Part shown: in pieces, positions 26,301 to 41,300 of the stretch
How the letters are laid out: every line of letters starts with the position of its first letter
Numbering within the stretch: the stretch's first letter is position 1
Assembly: GCF_020740795.1 (NCBI RefSeq)
Contig: NC_067283.1
Coordinates: forward strand, 1,701,659 to 1,765,658
Reading direction: 5' to 3'
Length of the DNA: 64,000 bases
Origin: Apus apus
Taxonomy: Eukaryota > Chordata > Aves > Apodiformes > Apodidae
The notes under the pieces: generated by a model
Seen by the model: only the letters and a program-made list of their open reading frames with translations
The model's database searches: none
Told to the model about the DNA's origin: nothing
Position numbers and translations under genes: made by a program

Positions 26301-29300
26301 GGGCTGCATCAAAAGAAGTGTGGCCAGCAGGTTTAGAGATGTGATTCTGCCTCTCTACTCTGCCCTGGTGAAACCTCGCCTGGAATACTGTATCCAGCTC
26401 TGGTGCTCCCACACAAGAAGGATGTGGATCTGTTGGAGCTTGTCCATAGAAAGGCAATGAAAATGATCAGAGGTCTGGAACACCTCTCTTATGAAGACAG
26501 GCTGAGGGAGCTGGGGTTGTTCAGCCTGAAGGAAAGCAGACCCTGGGGGGACCAGGCTGGGGAAGACCTATTCACAAGTGTGTGTAACAATAGGAGAAGG
26601 GGTAATGGGCTCTAAGCTAGAAGAGGGTAGACTTAGGTTGGACATGTATAAAAAGTTCTTTAATATGAGGGTGGTGGATCCCTGGAACAGGTTGCTGAGA
26701 GAGGTGGTGGAGGCATTCATGGTCAGGCTTGATGAGGCTCTGAGCAATCTGTTCTAGTGTGAGATGTCCCTGCTTAATCAAGAGAGATTGACTAGATGAC
26801 CCTTACAGGTCCCTTTCAATCCAAGACATTCTATGATTCTGTGATTCTACACTGACACCTGCCATATGCACCTTGCAGGTTTGGGATTTGCCTTGTCCCG
26901 CGGCGCTCTGAAGACCGGTATGACTGCTACAAGTGCCACTGGTATGAGGGCAAGATGAGAGGCTACGGAATCTGTGAGTAAGTAAAACTCAAAGATGGAT
27001 TATGGGGTGGGGTAGAAAAGGAACTACAAGTATTTATTGTTCCCACATCACTGTGAAAGTGTGACAGTGCAAACCCTGGGGAATTCAGCCACCAGAAGCT
27101 TTAGCTTTAAAGATGGGCAGTGTGGCTTCTTCATGAGTTCTGAGACTCCTGAGCCACAGAATAGTTAACAAACTCTCTGCAAGCTGTGACTATTGTAACT
27201 ACCTTGAGTAACATCTTCTGTGCCCTGTAGGTGATGAGATAATTTTGTATCCATGATTGTGGTTGCAGAGCCCAGAGCCCATGGTGTGCCATGAGCCCTA
27301 GACAGACTTGATGGAACCTACAGCTCTCCACTTCTCCCCTGGCCATGCTATCTGAACTCAATCTTGTATGGAGCAGCTTCCTTAATGTTGGATGTGACTG
27401 GTGGTCTGGGAGTCAAAACTGCTCTCCTGAGCTGCCCACGTGGGCTGGTTTCCCTAGTTGGCTTTTCTCAGTCAATCAAATTCTGAGCTTGAATCCAGGG
27501 CTTAACTTAAGAAATGGAGTCCAAATTTTTATTTTGTATTCATGAAAATGCTTCTGGAAACACTCATTTACACATCTGCATCTCAAAGCACTGCTGGAAT
27601 TCAGATGGAGCCCCGTCTTGCCAAGCACTACATTATGGACACATGATGATGTCCCAGCTTTATCCACCATCTACTTTCCATTTAGAAGGCCAGAAATGGC
27701 AGTGGAGGCCTGCTCTGCAGTTTGTAGGTATAAACCAGTTTAATTTGCAGCCTGTGGGGTTAAATGGACAAGATCAGCTCAGTCTATGTAGCAGTGAACA
27801 CAACAGCATCCTCAGTTCTGCTTAGGTTACACATGGCTTGCAGCCAAATCACAGAATCATGGAATTGTCAGGATTGGAAGGGACCTCTAGAGATCATCCA
27901 GTCCAACTGCCCTGCTAAAGCAGGATCCCCTGGAGCACATCCAACAGGGCTGCATCCAGGGGGCCTTGAATGTCTCCAGAAAAGGGCACTCCACAACATC
28001 CTTGAGCAGCCTGTTCCAGGGCTCTGTCACTCTCACTGTAAAGAAGTTTTTCCTCAAATGGGCTGGCCAATGTGAAGACTGTTGTTACTACATGTCCTCA
28101 TCCCTGCTTTCACAGTGCCACTGAGCCAAGCTTTCCAGCTGCTTACATTGGATAGGCCACCTTCCTTCCCACCATCTGCTTGTTGTGCTCCTTCTTTATG
28201 AATCAAACTCAGAGTACAGGGCATGCATAAATCTCTAGGGAACTTGGAGCCACCTGAGAAGTGCCACACTCATGTCTCTGGTGTCAACTGTGAGAGCATG
28301 TTGATAATTAGAGGTGATAGTTCTGCTTAGTGTAAGTGCTCTGTGAGGCAGTGAAGATCTTCTGGCCAGCATGGATGGAGTGAAAGGGAACTCTTCTCAG
28401 AGGGATCAGCTCAAGAGAAGGGGTGGTTGGGGAGCATAGAAAGGGGAAGGCAGATCTGGCTTCCCGCGTGATCTTATCCACTCCCACTCTGGATCAGCCA
28501 GCAGTCACTGTGGCCTGGCTGGTGAGAGGTCAAGGACTGAGCAATCTTTCCCAGGACAATCGCAAGCCTGAGGGTTGTGTCCTAAGATAACATTGAAAGC
28601 TAACTTGGGTGACTACCTCAGGTGATGCAGATTTCTAAGAGTGAAGAACGACAGACTCTAGATCTATCAGTCAAACATTTGGAATATTTAACAGGCAGAT
28701 AAGCTTAATCTACTCACTTTCTTGTCTTCCTACTCCATTAGCAGCTAACAGAGTCTTAAATTTTGCCTGTCTCTTTCCCTGCAGGTATGGGAATGATATG
28801 GTCTACAAAGGTTACTTTAAAGACAACGTGCGTCAGGGGTTTGGGATACTGGAGAACCTCTCAGCTGAGCGACCCTTTAAATACACAGGACAGTGGGAAA
28901 ATGACAAGAAGAATGGATACGGAGTCTGGGAAGACAAAGATAGGTAAAGCTGGTATAGATAAGAGCTGGCTTTAGTTGCCTGACAGTTTTGTCCCTCTGT
29001 TGGCAGGGGTAAAGCTTCATGTTTTGATGGAAAGACTTGGGGATGAGGGGGGAATATGTTAAACCTCTGCTGTATGGCTTGACCTCCTGGGGCAGCATTC
29101 TAGGAATGGAGTTTGTGCAGTACTATCTGACACTTGTGCTGCACAGAGCCTTGCATAGAGCATTATATCAGGCAAAACTAGCCGCAGTATATCAAATGTA
29201 TCATATAATCATACATCACATTGATTAAGGTCTAATAAAACAGGGAAAAACCCCATAATTTCTTTCCTGTTGCATTCCAGAGGGGAGAGATACATAGGGA

Positions 29301-32300
29301 CATGGCTCGATGATCACAAACACGGGCAAGGCATCGTAGTAACCCAGTCGGGTGTCTGCTATCAAAGAACATTTCATGCTGATAAAATGGTGGTGAGTAC
29401 CCATTTTCAGTGGACTCTCTAGATTGGTGAGACCTGGAATTCCCTATCAAGGGCAAGATTAAGATTTCGCATCATAATTAACCTTTAAGGGAAAATAGAA
29501 AGAGATAAATCTGAAACATTTATATGTTACCACAATAGTACTTTTGAAAAATGAGGTCTAGATGAAATCTTGTTTCTTATCACCTTCCTGAGGTGCAGGT
29601 AGGAACTAGATGTGACTGTCCCTTCTCTTTGTTCATGCTCAGAGATGTTACAGATCTGGCTGTTCAACTGACAATCAGATCAGAATCAGAGACCAGGACT
29701 CACATGAAGTGATAATCTATTTGTGAGATAATTAAGTCTTTACCTGTCCCATCTGAGCTTACCTGTGACAACTTGGCTGTCCAGTTCATTGAAAGTTTTG
29801 AAGGTGGTGGGGAAAGCAACAGGGATTTACATTGTTAGGACTGGCTTGGAAAGAAAAGCATTTCTTCTCCTGAAAAATACGCACTTTAAAAAAACAAACA
29901 ACCCCTTCCCCACTCACCAAATTAGGGCAAAATGTTTAGCATGGAAACTTTGTTGGACGGGCTTTCCATAAAAACTCCATCTACAGGGAACCAAAATAAA
30001 GTTGTCTTTTGGTCTGCCAGCTGCCAAAGGCTCCTTTAACTTCACAAGGCTTCCGGGTGGGGAGCAGTCGCTTCAGTTTTCCTAGTGGAAAATTGGTATG
30101 GCCAAGAAGCTTCCTTTGGAAACCTTTTATTTTTGCCAGAAAGGGCGTTTTCCATCAAGAAAACCATTCCAGTGGAAAATGTGTTACAGCTCTAAAAGTG
30201 ACCACATTTTCTGGCTGGTATGGGTACAAACCTTCAGGCCCAGGCCGTGGTCTAAGCCCCAACGGGACGAATCTTCCCCCTTTCATATAAAGGATCCTGT
30301 GTCTGTCCTTGGTCCCCCTTCCCTGAATTCTGTGTTGCTCTCAGCAGCCGTGGGAGTTGGGAGGTGATGGAATAAGGGATTTTGTAAATGCTCAGGAGCA
30401 GCTCATTAAAGCCCCATTTACTGCACAGCAAGGGACAAAGCTAATGCTGCACAGCAGCTGCCTTCCTCTTTTCTCTTAATCATCTTGCAAAGAATGACAC
30501 AATTGGCTACAGTCACCTAAAGGTCAGAGAATTGGAAGGACCATGAGTTTGACCTGTCTGGCAAGTCTTAGAACAGGAGTCTGAATTTTATTCCTTGTTC
30601 TAAGGAAATAAAGAGAATAGTAGTGTTGCCTCCCCACTACCCAGTATGTCTGTGCAGTGATCCCTGCTGGGTTATCTCCTGTGCCTGAAGGGGCCACTGG
30701 GAAGCTGGAGAGGGAATTTCTATAAGCTCATGGAGTGATAGGCCAAGAAGGAATGGTTCTAAGCTGAAAGGCAGGAGATTGAGATTAGATATCAGGAAGG
30801 AATTTTTTGATGTAAGGGTGGTGAGACCCTGGCCCAGGTTGCCCAGGGAAGCTGTGGCTGCCCCATCCCTGGCAGTGTTGAAGGGCAGGTTGGATGGGGC
30901 TTGGAGCAGCCTAGTCTAGTAGGTTTCCCTGCCTATGCAGGGGGGTTGTGACTGGATGATCTTTAAGGTCCCTTCCAGCCCAAACCATCCTATGATTCTA
31001 TGATCTCCAGAGCACCTCCTTGCTTTTCTCTTGAGCATTGCACTGATATGTTGGGCTTTCGGAAAGTTTCTCAGTTTCCGTAGCCCATAAATAGTCCAAG
31101 CCAGTGGCTGTTTCTAGATGAGCTTGAGCAAGTAGAAATGTAATGTAATGAATTCACTACTTCTGCTTTCAAATGAAGGGTTCTGGGATTCTGCTCTTGG
31201 AAGATGACTCTGTCTATGAAGGGAACTTCACAGAAGATCTAACATTTGTTGGCAAGGTGAGCACTTCGTTCATCTCATCTTTTCTATGCAGTTGCTTGCT
31301 TACCAGAAAGGCTGATGGATTCATTTCCAAATTTCATAACCTCCTGCTCCACTGCCCTTGCTCCCCCAGAAAATAACATTTTCCTGTTGTTTATTTCTTG
31401 TTACCAGCCTCATTCACAGAAGGAAGGCTGCAGCTGAGAGACTTCAAGTAGCTGGGGCCTTTGTGCATTGTTTGGTTTTTATTGTTTGGTTTACATTAAG
31501 AGTTTGGGGTGGTTTTTTGTTATTGTTTGTGGGACTTTTTTGGCTGTGCTTCACAGCTGCAGTTGGGATGCTTTTGTATTCTTAGAACAAAAGTTTTAGC
31601 CTTTGAAGTGGTTGGAAACACAGGAAATGATGTATAAACCAGAGCTGCAGTAGCAGCACTTCACTAACATAACAGAGATGTTAACATAGCTGAGGGATCT
31701 TGCTAAATTTTGCAATCTGGACACTGCACTGACATGATCAACATTTTGTGGTTGGTTTTTAACACAGGTATCTGGTCCAGAATGTTCATAAAGTGTCATG
31801 TTGCAGGGAAAACCAGTCCTCCAGCTTGTGACAGAAATCTGTGATGACTTGGACAGGAAGTGGGTGGTTATATCAGACCAAGTTGGTGTCAAAAGAAACA
31901 CTTTTAACAAATGCAAATGAACCCTGTCATTATCATGGGAGGATGAGTTTGTCATAATCTTCTTCAGCTAGAAGACTCAGGGTGGATTTTGCAGAGACTG
32001 GTTGTTGCTTTTAGGTGCAGCTTCCTCCAAAATGAATGTTTTGTTTGAGTGGTTAGTCTAGAAAAATCTGTTCTTTATCTGAAATGGATTGCCTCCTGCT
32101 ATTAGCAATGAGGATTCCAGGCTCATGTTCAAAGCCAGACCAGTTACAATATTGTTTGGCTTTGGCTTATATTTAATTAAAACTTCCAAGTTTGAGTCAA
32201 GCTACTACGTGTCTTCAGTATTTGCCTCAGAGAATTTCAGGTTTTTCTTGGTAGCAGCAAACAGTTTGAAAGTGTTTATGGTGAATATCATATGATTCCT

Positions 32301-35300
32301 CCTACTTGTGAGGGCAAACTTGCTTGTGGTTTTAACAAGCAGAGGAAAAACAGAGGAGAAATTGAAGTTTTAGGTGTTCACTCTAGGTTTGTTGTCAAAC
32401 TGAAGCCAGAACATCTTCTAGCTCAATAGTATTTGTAAACATAGGATTTGTAAAGCATAATGCAAATATTTTACCCTGTGATTGTGACAGCTTTTCCCCT
32501 CCAGAATACTATGTGTGTCATTTAATAGCAAGGACCTGTTTCCTCCTGTGATGGCCACTTTAATGACACTGTTGCTTTGGGTGCTGAAAATGTACAGCTC
32601 CGTGCTGGGAGTTGTTCTTAGTCGAAGTTTCAAGAGCTGGCTCTGTTGAAAAGAGAATTTGAGATCTGGGTCCAATTTGCTTCCTCTCACTAATGAGCGC
32701 AGAATAACCCTTCATTTCTCTGTTCCAGGGCAAGTTGTCCTTTGCCAATGGCTTCATTCTGGAGGGAACCTTCACTAACAAATCAGGCCAAGGCCTGCAG
32801 ACACACGGCATCCTGAACACATCCAACGAGCAGCTGGATGACAGGATAACCAAAGCGTGAGCAGCAAGAGCTGACTTCTTGGGTTGTGGCTTGTTTTGAC
32901 TACCTAGAAGAGCACTGGATCAGCCCCCGTAGGGATCAAGGCAATCTTTGCTGGAGAGCTGATCTAAAAATTGGTTGATACGTAAGGAGAGGAGGAGGAA
33001 AAAAGAGCACAATTTGTCATTTAATCTAATGTCCCATAGGATGCAGGAAACAGATGTTCTACTCCCATCCTGCCCCCATCTACCCAGAGATACTTCCATC
33101 CACCCAGAGATACTTTCATCCTCTGACTGAAGAAAGTCTTGGAGGCTTAACATTTTCAGTGATTTTTGCAGTGTGCACACATGCATTTATAGAATCATTT
33201 TGGTTGGAAAAGACCTTTAAGTCCGACTGTTAACTCAGTACTGCCAAGTCTACCACTAAACCATGTCCCTCAGTACCACATCTACACAGCTTTTAGAGGC
33301 AAGGAAACTACCAAAAATCAAGGAGTGAAGCATAGCCCATGAAGCTATGAAGAAAGTGGATTGGGTAGTGATCTATGAGGAGGAAGGCTATGGAGCCTGG
33401 GTCAAAGCTTTGCAGGGTTCTGATGCTGCTTTGGCAGGAAATGGTGTGAATACAGTTAGGAGTAACTTAGAATCATAGAATGCTTAGAGTTGGAAGGGAC
33501 CTTAAAGATCATCAGGGACACCTCCCACTAGACCAGGCTGCATCCAAGCCTCATCCAGTCTGGCCCTGAATTTGAGCTGAAGCTATCAGGCTACATCCCT
33601 CTTATCCTCAGGGCTGAACCCTGCAGAGGGAGGTCCTGGTTGCTAGGCTGGAGGGCCTGAGCTCAGCCATTTTAACCCAGCTGAATCTCAGTGGGAAAGA
33701 CAGCTGCCTGTCCTCTGAGAGGAATTCCTCTTGCAAAATCTAGTTCAATTTCCTCTTCTTTCCTCTTCAAAACACTTTTTAGTCCATCACAGTATCTATG
33801 TTGCAGAAACATCTCCTGTTTCCTGTGTTCTTCATACAGCAGTAGCTACTGGTGGTTGTTGCTCAACTGTTTTCTTGCTCTCAGTATTTTCTGCAGCCTT
33901 TCAGTTGAAATAACAGTTGAAATAACAAAGCTATATTTAGAAACGCCCAGAAGTGGAGCAGAAAGCCTGTTATCAGTACCTCAGCAAAGATTCAGATCAC
34001 TTATGTTCCACACACCATGAATTTTTCTTCACCCAAAGCACCTAATCGTCAGGACAATAAACCTGAATTGCTCCTCACTGAATGACCAGTTAGACAGTGG
34101 CATCTTTCTCTGCTCCCCTAGTTCTTGTGTTAGTAGTCAGTTCTGGAGAACCTTTCATATTTGAAGGTGAAGTCTGAAATAATTGAAGAGGGACACAGAA
34201 AAGCCTCATGCCAGGTTGTGTTTTGCAGTCAGCTGGGCCTTGAGGAGTTTCCAGTGGAGAAGAGATGGAAGGGAATCTATGACCAGTTCCTGGATTTCAT
34301 CCATTCTGGCTGCAAGGAAGAAACAGAGGAGTCTTTCATGGGGTTCCACATACAAACGAGCAAGGAGCTGAGGAAATCTCAGGAGTATCTCTTCTGCCAA
34401 AGGTAGGAGTATTATTGGACACACCCACTGCAGCAGAGGAGCCCTTTGGTGGAGAGAAGATAGTAGCTTACAGTAGGGTCTGCCATTTATTGATGTTATG
34501 AACCCAAGCATTGTCCAGTTGTTTCCACTCATGAGACAGGAAGATGACTTTTAAGCTTGAATTTAAGGTTGTGGTACTGAGACTGATTCTTATAAGTGAA
34601 AATTTGGATGGAATTAATTTGATTAAATGCCAGCATCTGCATGTGACCCAGTCATCACTGGCTCCTCTTGTATTAGAGGGTGGCCTAGTGACATCATCAG
34701 TGGATGCAGAGCAAACTCATCTCCCCTTATGAAAAAGTCTAAAATAGATCAGACAAACATGTGCAGGACACACCCCAGGCTAGTTGGAAGAGGAGTTGAA
34801 AGCAATGAATTTAGATAATCCCAGGTGTTGTAAGCTGGTGGGGTGATTCCACTGAAAAGGGCAGAGAAAAATGCATTTGTTCCAATGGTCTCATTGTCCC
34901 CTTGGCACCTGCCTGCAGCACCAAATGGGATTTATCCCAGGGCTTCACTCTGTGATTTTCCTTCCTCACTTCTCATTTCTCAGGGGGACTGAGGATGTAT
35001 CCTGGAAGATAGAAGATATTCTTGAAGAGCTCGTCCAGCACCAGGGCCTGGAGTCACTACAGAGTTATTTAGAGAAGGTAAAGTTTAAAACCATAATGGT
35101 CCACATCTGACCACCAGATATGGGCACAGGCTGTAGTAATTTTTTGTTGCTTTCTTTCTTTTTTTTTTAATTTTTTTTGCACATATAACATTGCCAGTGA
35201 CTTCATGAGTCTTCTCTAAATTGCGTGTGAATACCTGTGCTGGTAAAGAGGGTTACCCTTCATGCTTTTTGGACACTCACTTTGTGTCCAGCTAGACAGG

Positions 35301-38300
35301 CTGGGAAGTGATGATAAAGCTTCTCAAACTGACTCAGGGAATTCCCAGGTGCTGGAAAAGATTAATAAACTTCCAGGCACTCTGGGTTGTTGTTCACTCA
35401 GCCAGCTTTGCCCTTCAGCTTCCCTGAAGCACCTCTTGAATATCACAGCAAATCTCATCAGAACAGCAATCCTGCAAAGCATATTTCTGCCTAATAATGG
35501 AAGAACAGGCTTGTGGCAGCAAAAATAGGCTCAAATTAGAGGTGATTAGCTCCAGGCTGGCTCTCCTTTGCTGACAAGAGAAGGCTGGGTGGCCTTTCAG
35601 TGTTATCCTCTATTAATGGCAAGGGCTGACTTGTAAAATTTAATTTTGCTCTCTCATGCAGGCACTGAAATCTTCCCTGCACCCACTGGGAAAGCTGCTG
35701 AAGGCCTTGATGATAGCTTTTCAGGCAACATATTCTGGGATTGGGGCCAACAGACACTTGCTGACTATGGCACAAGAGGAAGTCAAGTACTATGCAAAGA
35801 AAATCTGGGAGTTTTACCAGTAAGTCAAGCTCCCTGAGTCCTTCCAATGGGTATGAACACAGAGGGATTGTGGAGTAAACCACTGGGATAATTTTTTTTC
35901 AGGTGACAGGGCTCCTCTATTTCACATTTCTCAGGAGACTTGCTTCAGAATGGTGCCAGATTAAGAGTTATTTGCAACACCTAAGGTCATATGGACCCAG
36001 AAAACTTTTTTAATGCCCCTTGCTCAGTACCTGACACAGGGGTGTTAATGTGACCTAAATCTCACTGAGTTATGGCAGCTCAATGAGCTGTTGCCTGCAA
36101 TAGACTTCATTTAGATATGCACAGTGATGAGCAAGAAATCTGATGAAGTAGCAAGGCCAGAAAAGTGCACCAGAGCACACAGCAGGGGTGATCAGTACCT
36201 GTGTCTGAAGGAAAAATAGCTGAGGCTTCACATGTCTCAGCTCCAGAGGGGTTAAGAACATGCAGCCTAAGCAGTTGTTGAGGCTCAGCTGGTGTGGGTT
36301 GTGATTCTAAAATGAGGTTGTTCAGTTGTGTGGTTGTGCCTCTGGGTAGGTAAGGACTGGATCAAAGGCATGATCGGGGTCCTGTTGCTGCTTGAATGTC
36401 TTTTAGCAGAAGCTGCAAGAAAAGCCACGGTAGGCAGAGGTAGGGAGCTCTGCCTCTGGCTGCACTTGGAGGAGGGACTGCCTTAAAAAGAAGAGATTGA
36501 ATAAAAGCTCTGTTATCAGTGTAGTCTTGTGTGCTGGAGGAAGGCTGCCAGCTCTGCGGTGAGGGGCTGTTTGTCCTGGAGCAGTCTGGGAACAGCAACA
36601 GAGCTGCTGGGAACAAGTTGGGTTTGATTGAGTTCATCTGCAGAGGGATCTGTTCATGAACAGGAGAAGAGGGCTGATGACCTGAGCATTGGTTCATGTG
36701 AAGGTGCTTCTGAGCCCAGTGCACGCCATGCAAAGCTTGCTTCATGTCTCGAGACCTTTCAGGTGCAGTGTGGGGAAGGAGACCCACCTTGCTTTTCTGT
36801 GACCCTGGTTAAGTTTCGAAGGTTAATACTGCACCAAAAAAGTTGACCTCTCTCTAATGTCCATTTTAAGGTTATGAAGTTTTGCCTTGGAAATGTCAAG
36901 ACAACCCCAAGCTACTTTTCAGAGTATGAACACCCTCTAACGTTCATAGATTAGAGAATTGGTTGGTATGACAGGTCCTAAAACCTCATGTCCCTTTGGT
37001 GGGAATACAAGGAGATGGTCCTCAATGCAGACCACAGTTGGGATTTCCAGAGTGATCACCCTACTCTTCAGAAGCTATGAAGATTTTTGAAACCCTTATC
37101 AATTCCTGGTGGCTTCTGTATGAGAAAGCCCTGAAATAGTAAAAATTTAATACCAAAACAACAGAGCAGGGATGAGAGGGTTTTACTGGTACCCCACTTG
37201 GTGCTGGGGCAGCAGAGCTCCTCACTTGTGAATAACAAGTTATCCTGGAAAGAAAAAAAGAGAAGAGGGAACTAAACCTTGGTTCTTCCTCTCTTCTAGG
37301 GGTTTGCTCCATCTGGCACTGGAACAGAAAGGCCAACAGCCAGTAAAGTGTGTAGATGGAGATACAAGGTATGTGTCACCACTGGTTGCTTCATTTTAAA
37401 CTCCTTGTACTTATGGGGTGTCTTCTAAAGTACATTAAGTGCTGAACTGATTGTATTTGTCCATTTAAGTCAGATTTAAGTTGGGTTTAGTGCCTGCACT
37501 TCTCTCTGAGTGCAAAGCTTCCAGTAGTTGAAACTACTGGAAGGGCAACTTCCAATCTTGTTCTGGAGCAGAACAGAGTGGTGAGCTGGAGGTGTGTGGG
37601 ACACAGCCTTGCAGGATTACCCACACCAGCTACTGTGCAGTACCATGGTTGTGTGTGAGCCTGTAGTCCCAGTGCTACCATTTGTTTTGCATTAGTTACA
37701 GGAAGTTGTTTGCTGTGGGAATGGTGACTTCCATACTGGCACTGAGAGACAGGCAGGCCTGGCCATAGCAGTACAGTGAGGGAAATGTGGCAGAAAACGT
37801 AGGAGATGTGATGTTCCTAGAATAAGAAGGCAGGAATAGTTGTGGGAGATCCAGGTTTAGGGGTTTTGGAGGTGGGAAGAAATATCCTTGTTCAGCTGTC
37901 CCCATTTGGTCTGGATCCTCTTTGCTGTAATCTGCAGCCATCCACACGTGTGCTGAATGAAGCCAAGAGGTTGCTGGAATGGTGAACAGCTGGAAAAAGC
38001 TTTTTCTGAATGGATTGGTCTTTCTTCCTTAAGAAACAACCAGTGCTTTACCAAGACAGCTCAGAAAGAGCAGCTGGAGATAAGTGTCTGGTGCTGCAGG
38101 TTTCTCTCAGTGACTAAGGAGATCTTGTTGAGAAACAAAGTAGTGCCCTGTTCTACAGCAGAAGACACACTCAGTCTTCAGCTTGTGGGAACACACTTGA
38201 GTGTTATGTATGTCACTACCATCCCACTGTGACATTGAGCTCAAAGATGGAGGAAGGAGGGGAGAACAAGGCCAGTTCTGAGACCAGTCTCAGAAGCTGC

Positions 38301-41300
38301 CTTCTCCATTCTGTCCTGTGTGGCTCTTGGTAGTACCAAGGTTATAAGTCTCACTGCAGACTCTGCTTTGCTCTTCTCTGCCACAGTGACCAGAAGGCTT
38401 TCAGTGTGGTCCTGCCACTGATCTTGCCCTGCTTCTACCCTGAGCTTTTCATGCTCTACATGCTCTATCATGAAAGAGAAGATGACCTCTACTGCCAAGG
38501 GATCGTGGACCTAAGTCTGTTTCCTGACATCAAGCTGCTAGAGTTTCTGGATGTGCAGAAGTAAGTGACATTATTTCATCCCAGGATGTAGCCCCGTGAC
38601 AACTGCTAGGAAAGCAGCAGCCAGGGAGAGCTCTGATAGCACAGGAGGAAAGGACATAAAACCCATTTCTGAGTCCATCATTGGCTGCAGCACTGAAGTT
38701 TTTCCAGGTCTTCTAGAAGAAGTCCTATTGTGGAGTCCCTGCAATACTGTCCAGAAGGACAACACTGACTAGTGGAAAGCTGCTGTTATCTACACTAATT
38801 TTCATTTTTCTTTAACAAAGATCTTCTTTTCTAGCTCTCAAAAAATATGATTTGCTCCAGCTCAGGACCAATCAGAGAGTTTACAAATATGTCTCAGGAA
38901 GGGCTATAGTCCATCCAATGGTGTCTGCTGTAGCAGTGTAGGCACAGTCTCAAGACTGAGGAAAAGCTGTGGAGTCAGATGTTTCCTTCATCTATTCCTT
39001 GCAGCTAGATCCATCTTTGGATATGTGAGGACCAGTGGCTCAGACTTGAGAAGCATGTGAGTTTTTCTAATCCAGCATTAGCTGCATTTCCAGAGCTTAA
39101 ACAGGGTAGCGCAAGACTCAGAGTCTCAACTTGATGCAGTCTAAACCCAGTGAGAGGAACTGAATATAAACGTGCCAAAACTCTCCACTGATTAATACAG
39201 AAGCATCTGTGAGTCAAACAAACCCTACACTCGGGTCGATGAGTCTAAGCTATGAACGCTTCCTGTAGCAGTGCAAAGAGGAGTAAACTCAGCCCCACAG
39301 ATTTTAGTATCACCTTGAGTAAGGAGACAAAATCAGTCAGGACTGACTTAGGATGGAGTTAAGACATGGACACCTTCTAAATCTCTTTGTTATCTCCTTT
39401 TAGACACCTCTGGCCTCTGAAAGATCTCACCCTGACAACCAACCAGGTACGAAATGAAATCACAGATTTGTTTTGGTTGGAAAAGACCCTTAAGATCATC
39501 AAGTCCAACCATTAACCCAGTGCTGCCAGGCCCTCCACTGACCCATGTCCCAAAAACTGTACAAGGCTTCAAAATCCCTTTAGGGATGAGGACTCCACCA
39601 CTACCCTGGACCGCCTGGGCCAGGCCTTGACAACCCTTTCAGTGTAGATATTTTTCCTGATGTCCAAATAACTCAGAGAGGTAACTTTGGTGTGTTAGTG
39701 AATAGCAGAGGCTACATGTTGGTGCTGGCTAATGATGGAGCTTCACCTAAGTAACCACAGGGCAGAACATTGTCAGAAATCAGAGCTCCATGACATATGT
39801 TGGTTAGTTATTATCTGTTGCTACTGCATATGAATTTCCAGGGGTGGGAATGTCAGCTCTGCATAGAATCATAGAATGGTGAAGGTTGGAAGGGACCTTA
39901 AAGATGATCAGGTTCCAACCTCCCTGCCATGAGCAGGGACACCTCCCACCAGACCAGGCTGCTCCAAGCCTCATCCAACCTGGCCTTGAACTCCTCCAGG
40001 GATGGGGCATCAACAGCCTCCCTGGGCAACTTATCCCAGCACCTCACCACCCTTATAGTGAAGAATCTCCTCCTGATATCTAACCTAAATCTCCCCTCTT
40101 TCAGTTTGAAACCATTGCTCCTTGTCCTGTCACTGCCCTCTCTAATGAAAAGCCCCTCCCCAGCTTTCCTGGAACCCCTTCGGGCACTGGAAGGTGCTCT
40201 CAGGTCTCCCTGGAGCCTTCTCTTCTCCAGGCTGAACACCCCAACTCTCCCAGCCTGTCTTTATAGCAGACTCCTTAGGATTCCTTTGAAATGCTCTGCT
40301 CAGTGGTGTTTCTAAGCCATCTGTGTTCAGAGTGACACTGTCCACAAGAGCTTTAATTTGCCTGACATGCTTATTTTGGGTGCAGCATTGAGGAGCCATG
40401 TGGTGGCTCTCAGAAAGATGTTCTGACAGAGGCACAACTCTTTGTCTCCCTTGCAGAGGAGGTCCCTTATCAAAGACAAGTGTTTCCTGTCAGCCACAGA
40501 GTGTCTGCAGAAGCTGATGTAAGTCACTGTCCAGAACCTCTGACTGACAATCAGGGATTGTCTGTTTTCTGGGAAATGCTACAAATTTACACCTGTTTAC
40601 AATAGCAGCTCTGGGTTAGCCTGCAAGATTATTTAAAGAAAAGTTCTTTGTGATACTTTTTCATAGAATCATAGAACATGCTGAGTTGGAAGGGACCCAT
40701 CAGGATCATTGAATCCAACTCCTGTTGCTGTGTAGGGCACCCCAAGAATCACACCATAACTTCTATAGTTTATTCTTTTTCCCCAAAAAAACTCCACACA
40801 ACATTGAGTGTGTTTAAATGCAACCCTCCCTTGGCAGTTGTCTCCCCTTCATTTTGTGGAGACATTCCTATATCAAATCTGATGAAATGGAGTTCTGTCA
40901 TGTCAGTGGGCATAGCAAATTGGACCTGCCTGGGATTGCCTCGTCACGGTTGAGCCCCTTGCTCTGCACACATGGAGCTACATGAGGGTTATCTGGCCAG
41001 TGTAGTATCCCAAGATATTAATGTAGCAAAGCAGAGCTCAATTTAAGAAGCTCAGCTTGATTTGTTGCCATCAAGTCCAGCCTAGGGGATGGTGGTTTTG
41101 GGATCCATCAGGTCTCTTAAGTATGTCTCAGGTCTGTAGTCCTGGTGAGAGCCTCCCTAGGTAAGCCAACATGACTTCTCTTCTGGAGAAGGCAGCACTG
41201 GCCAAGCATAGTTTAGCAAGATGTTACAGGCACAAAAAAACCACCTTATAGGTGTGACAACTGTATTAGTCACTCACAAGAGCAATATCTTGATAGAACT

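Noticed and set aside
36362..36787. 141-residue minus-strand frame in an ALS2CL intron
   Set aside because: No splice context, no recognised family, and ordinary intron composition.
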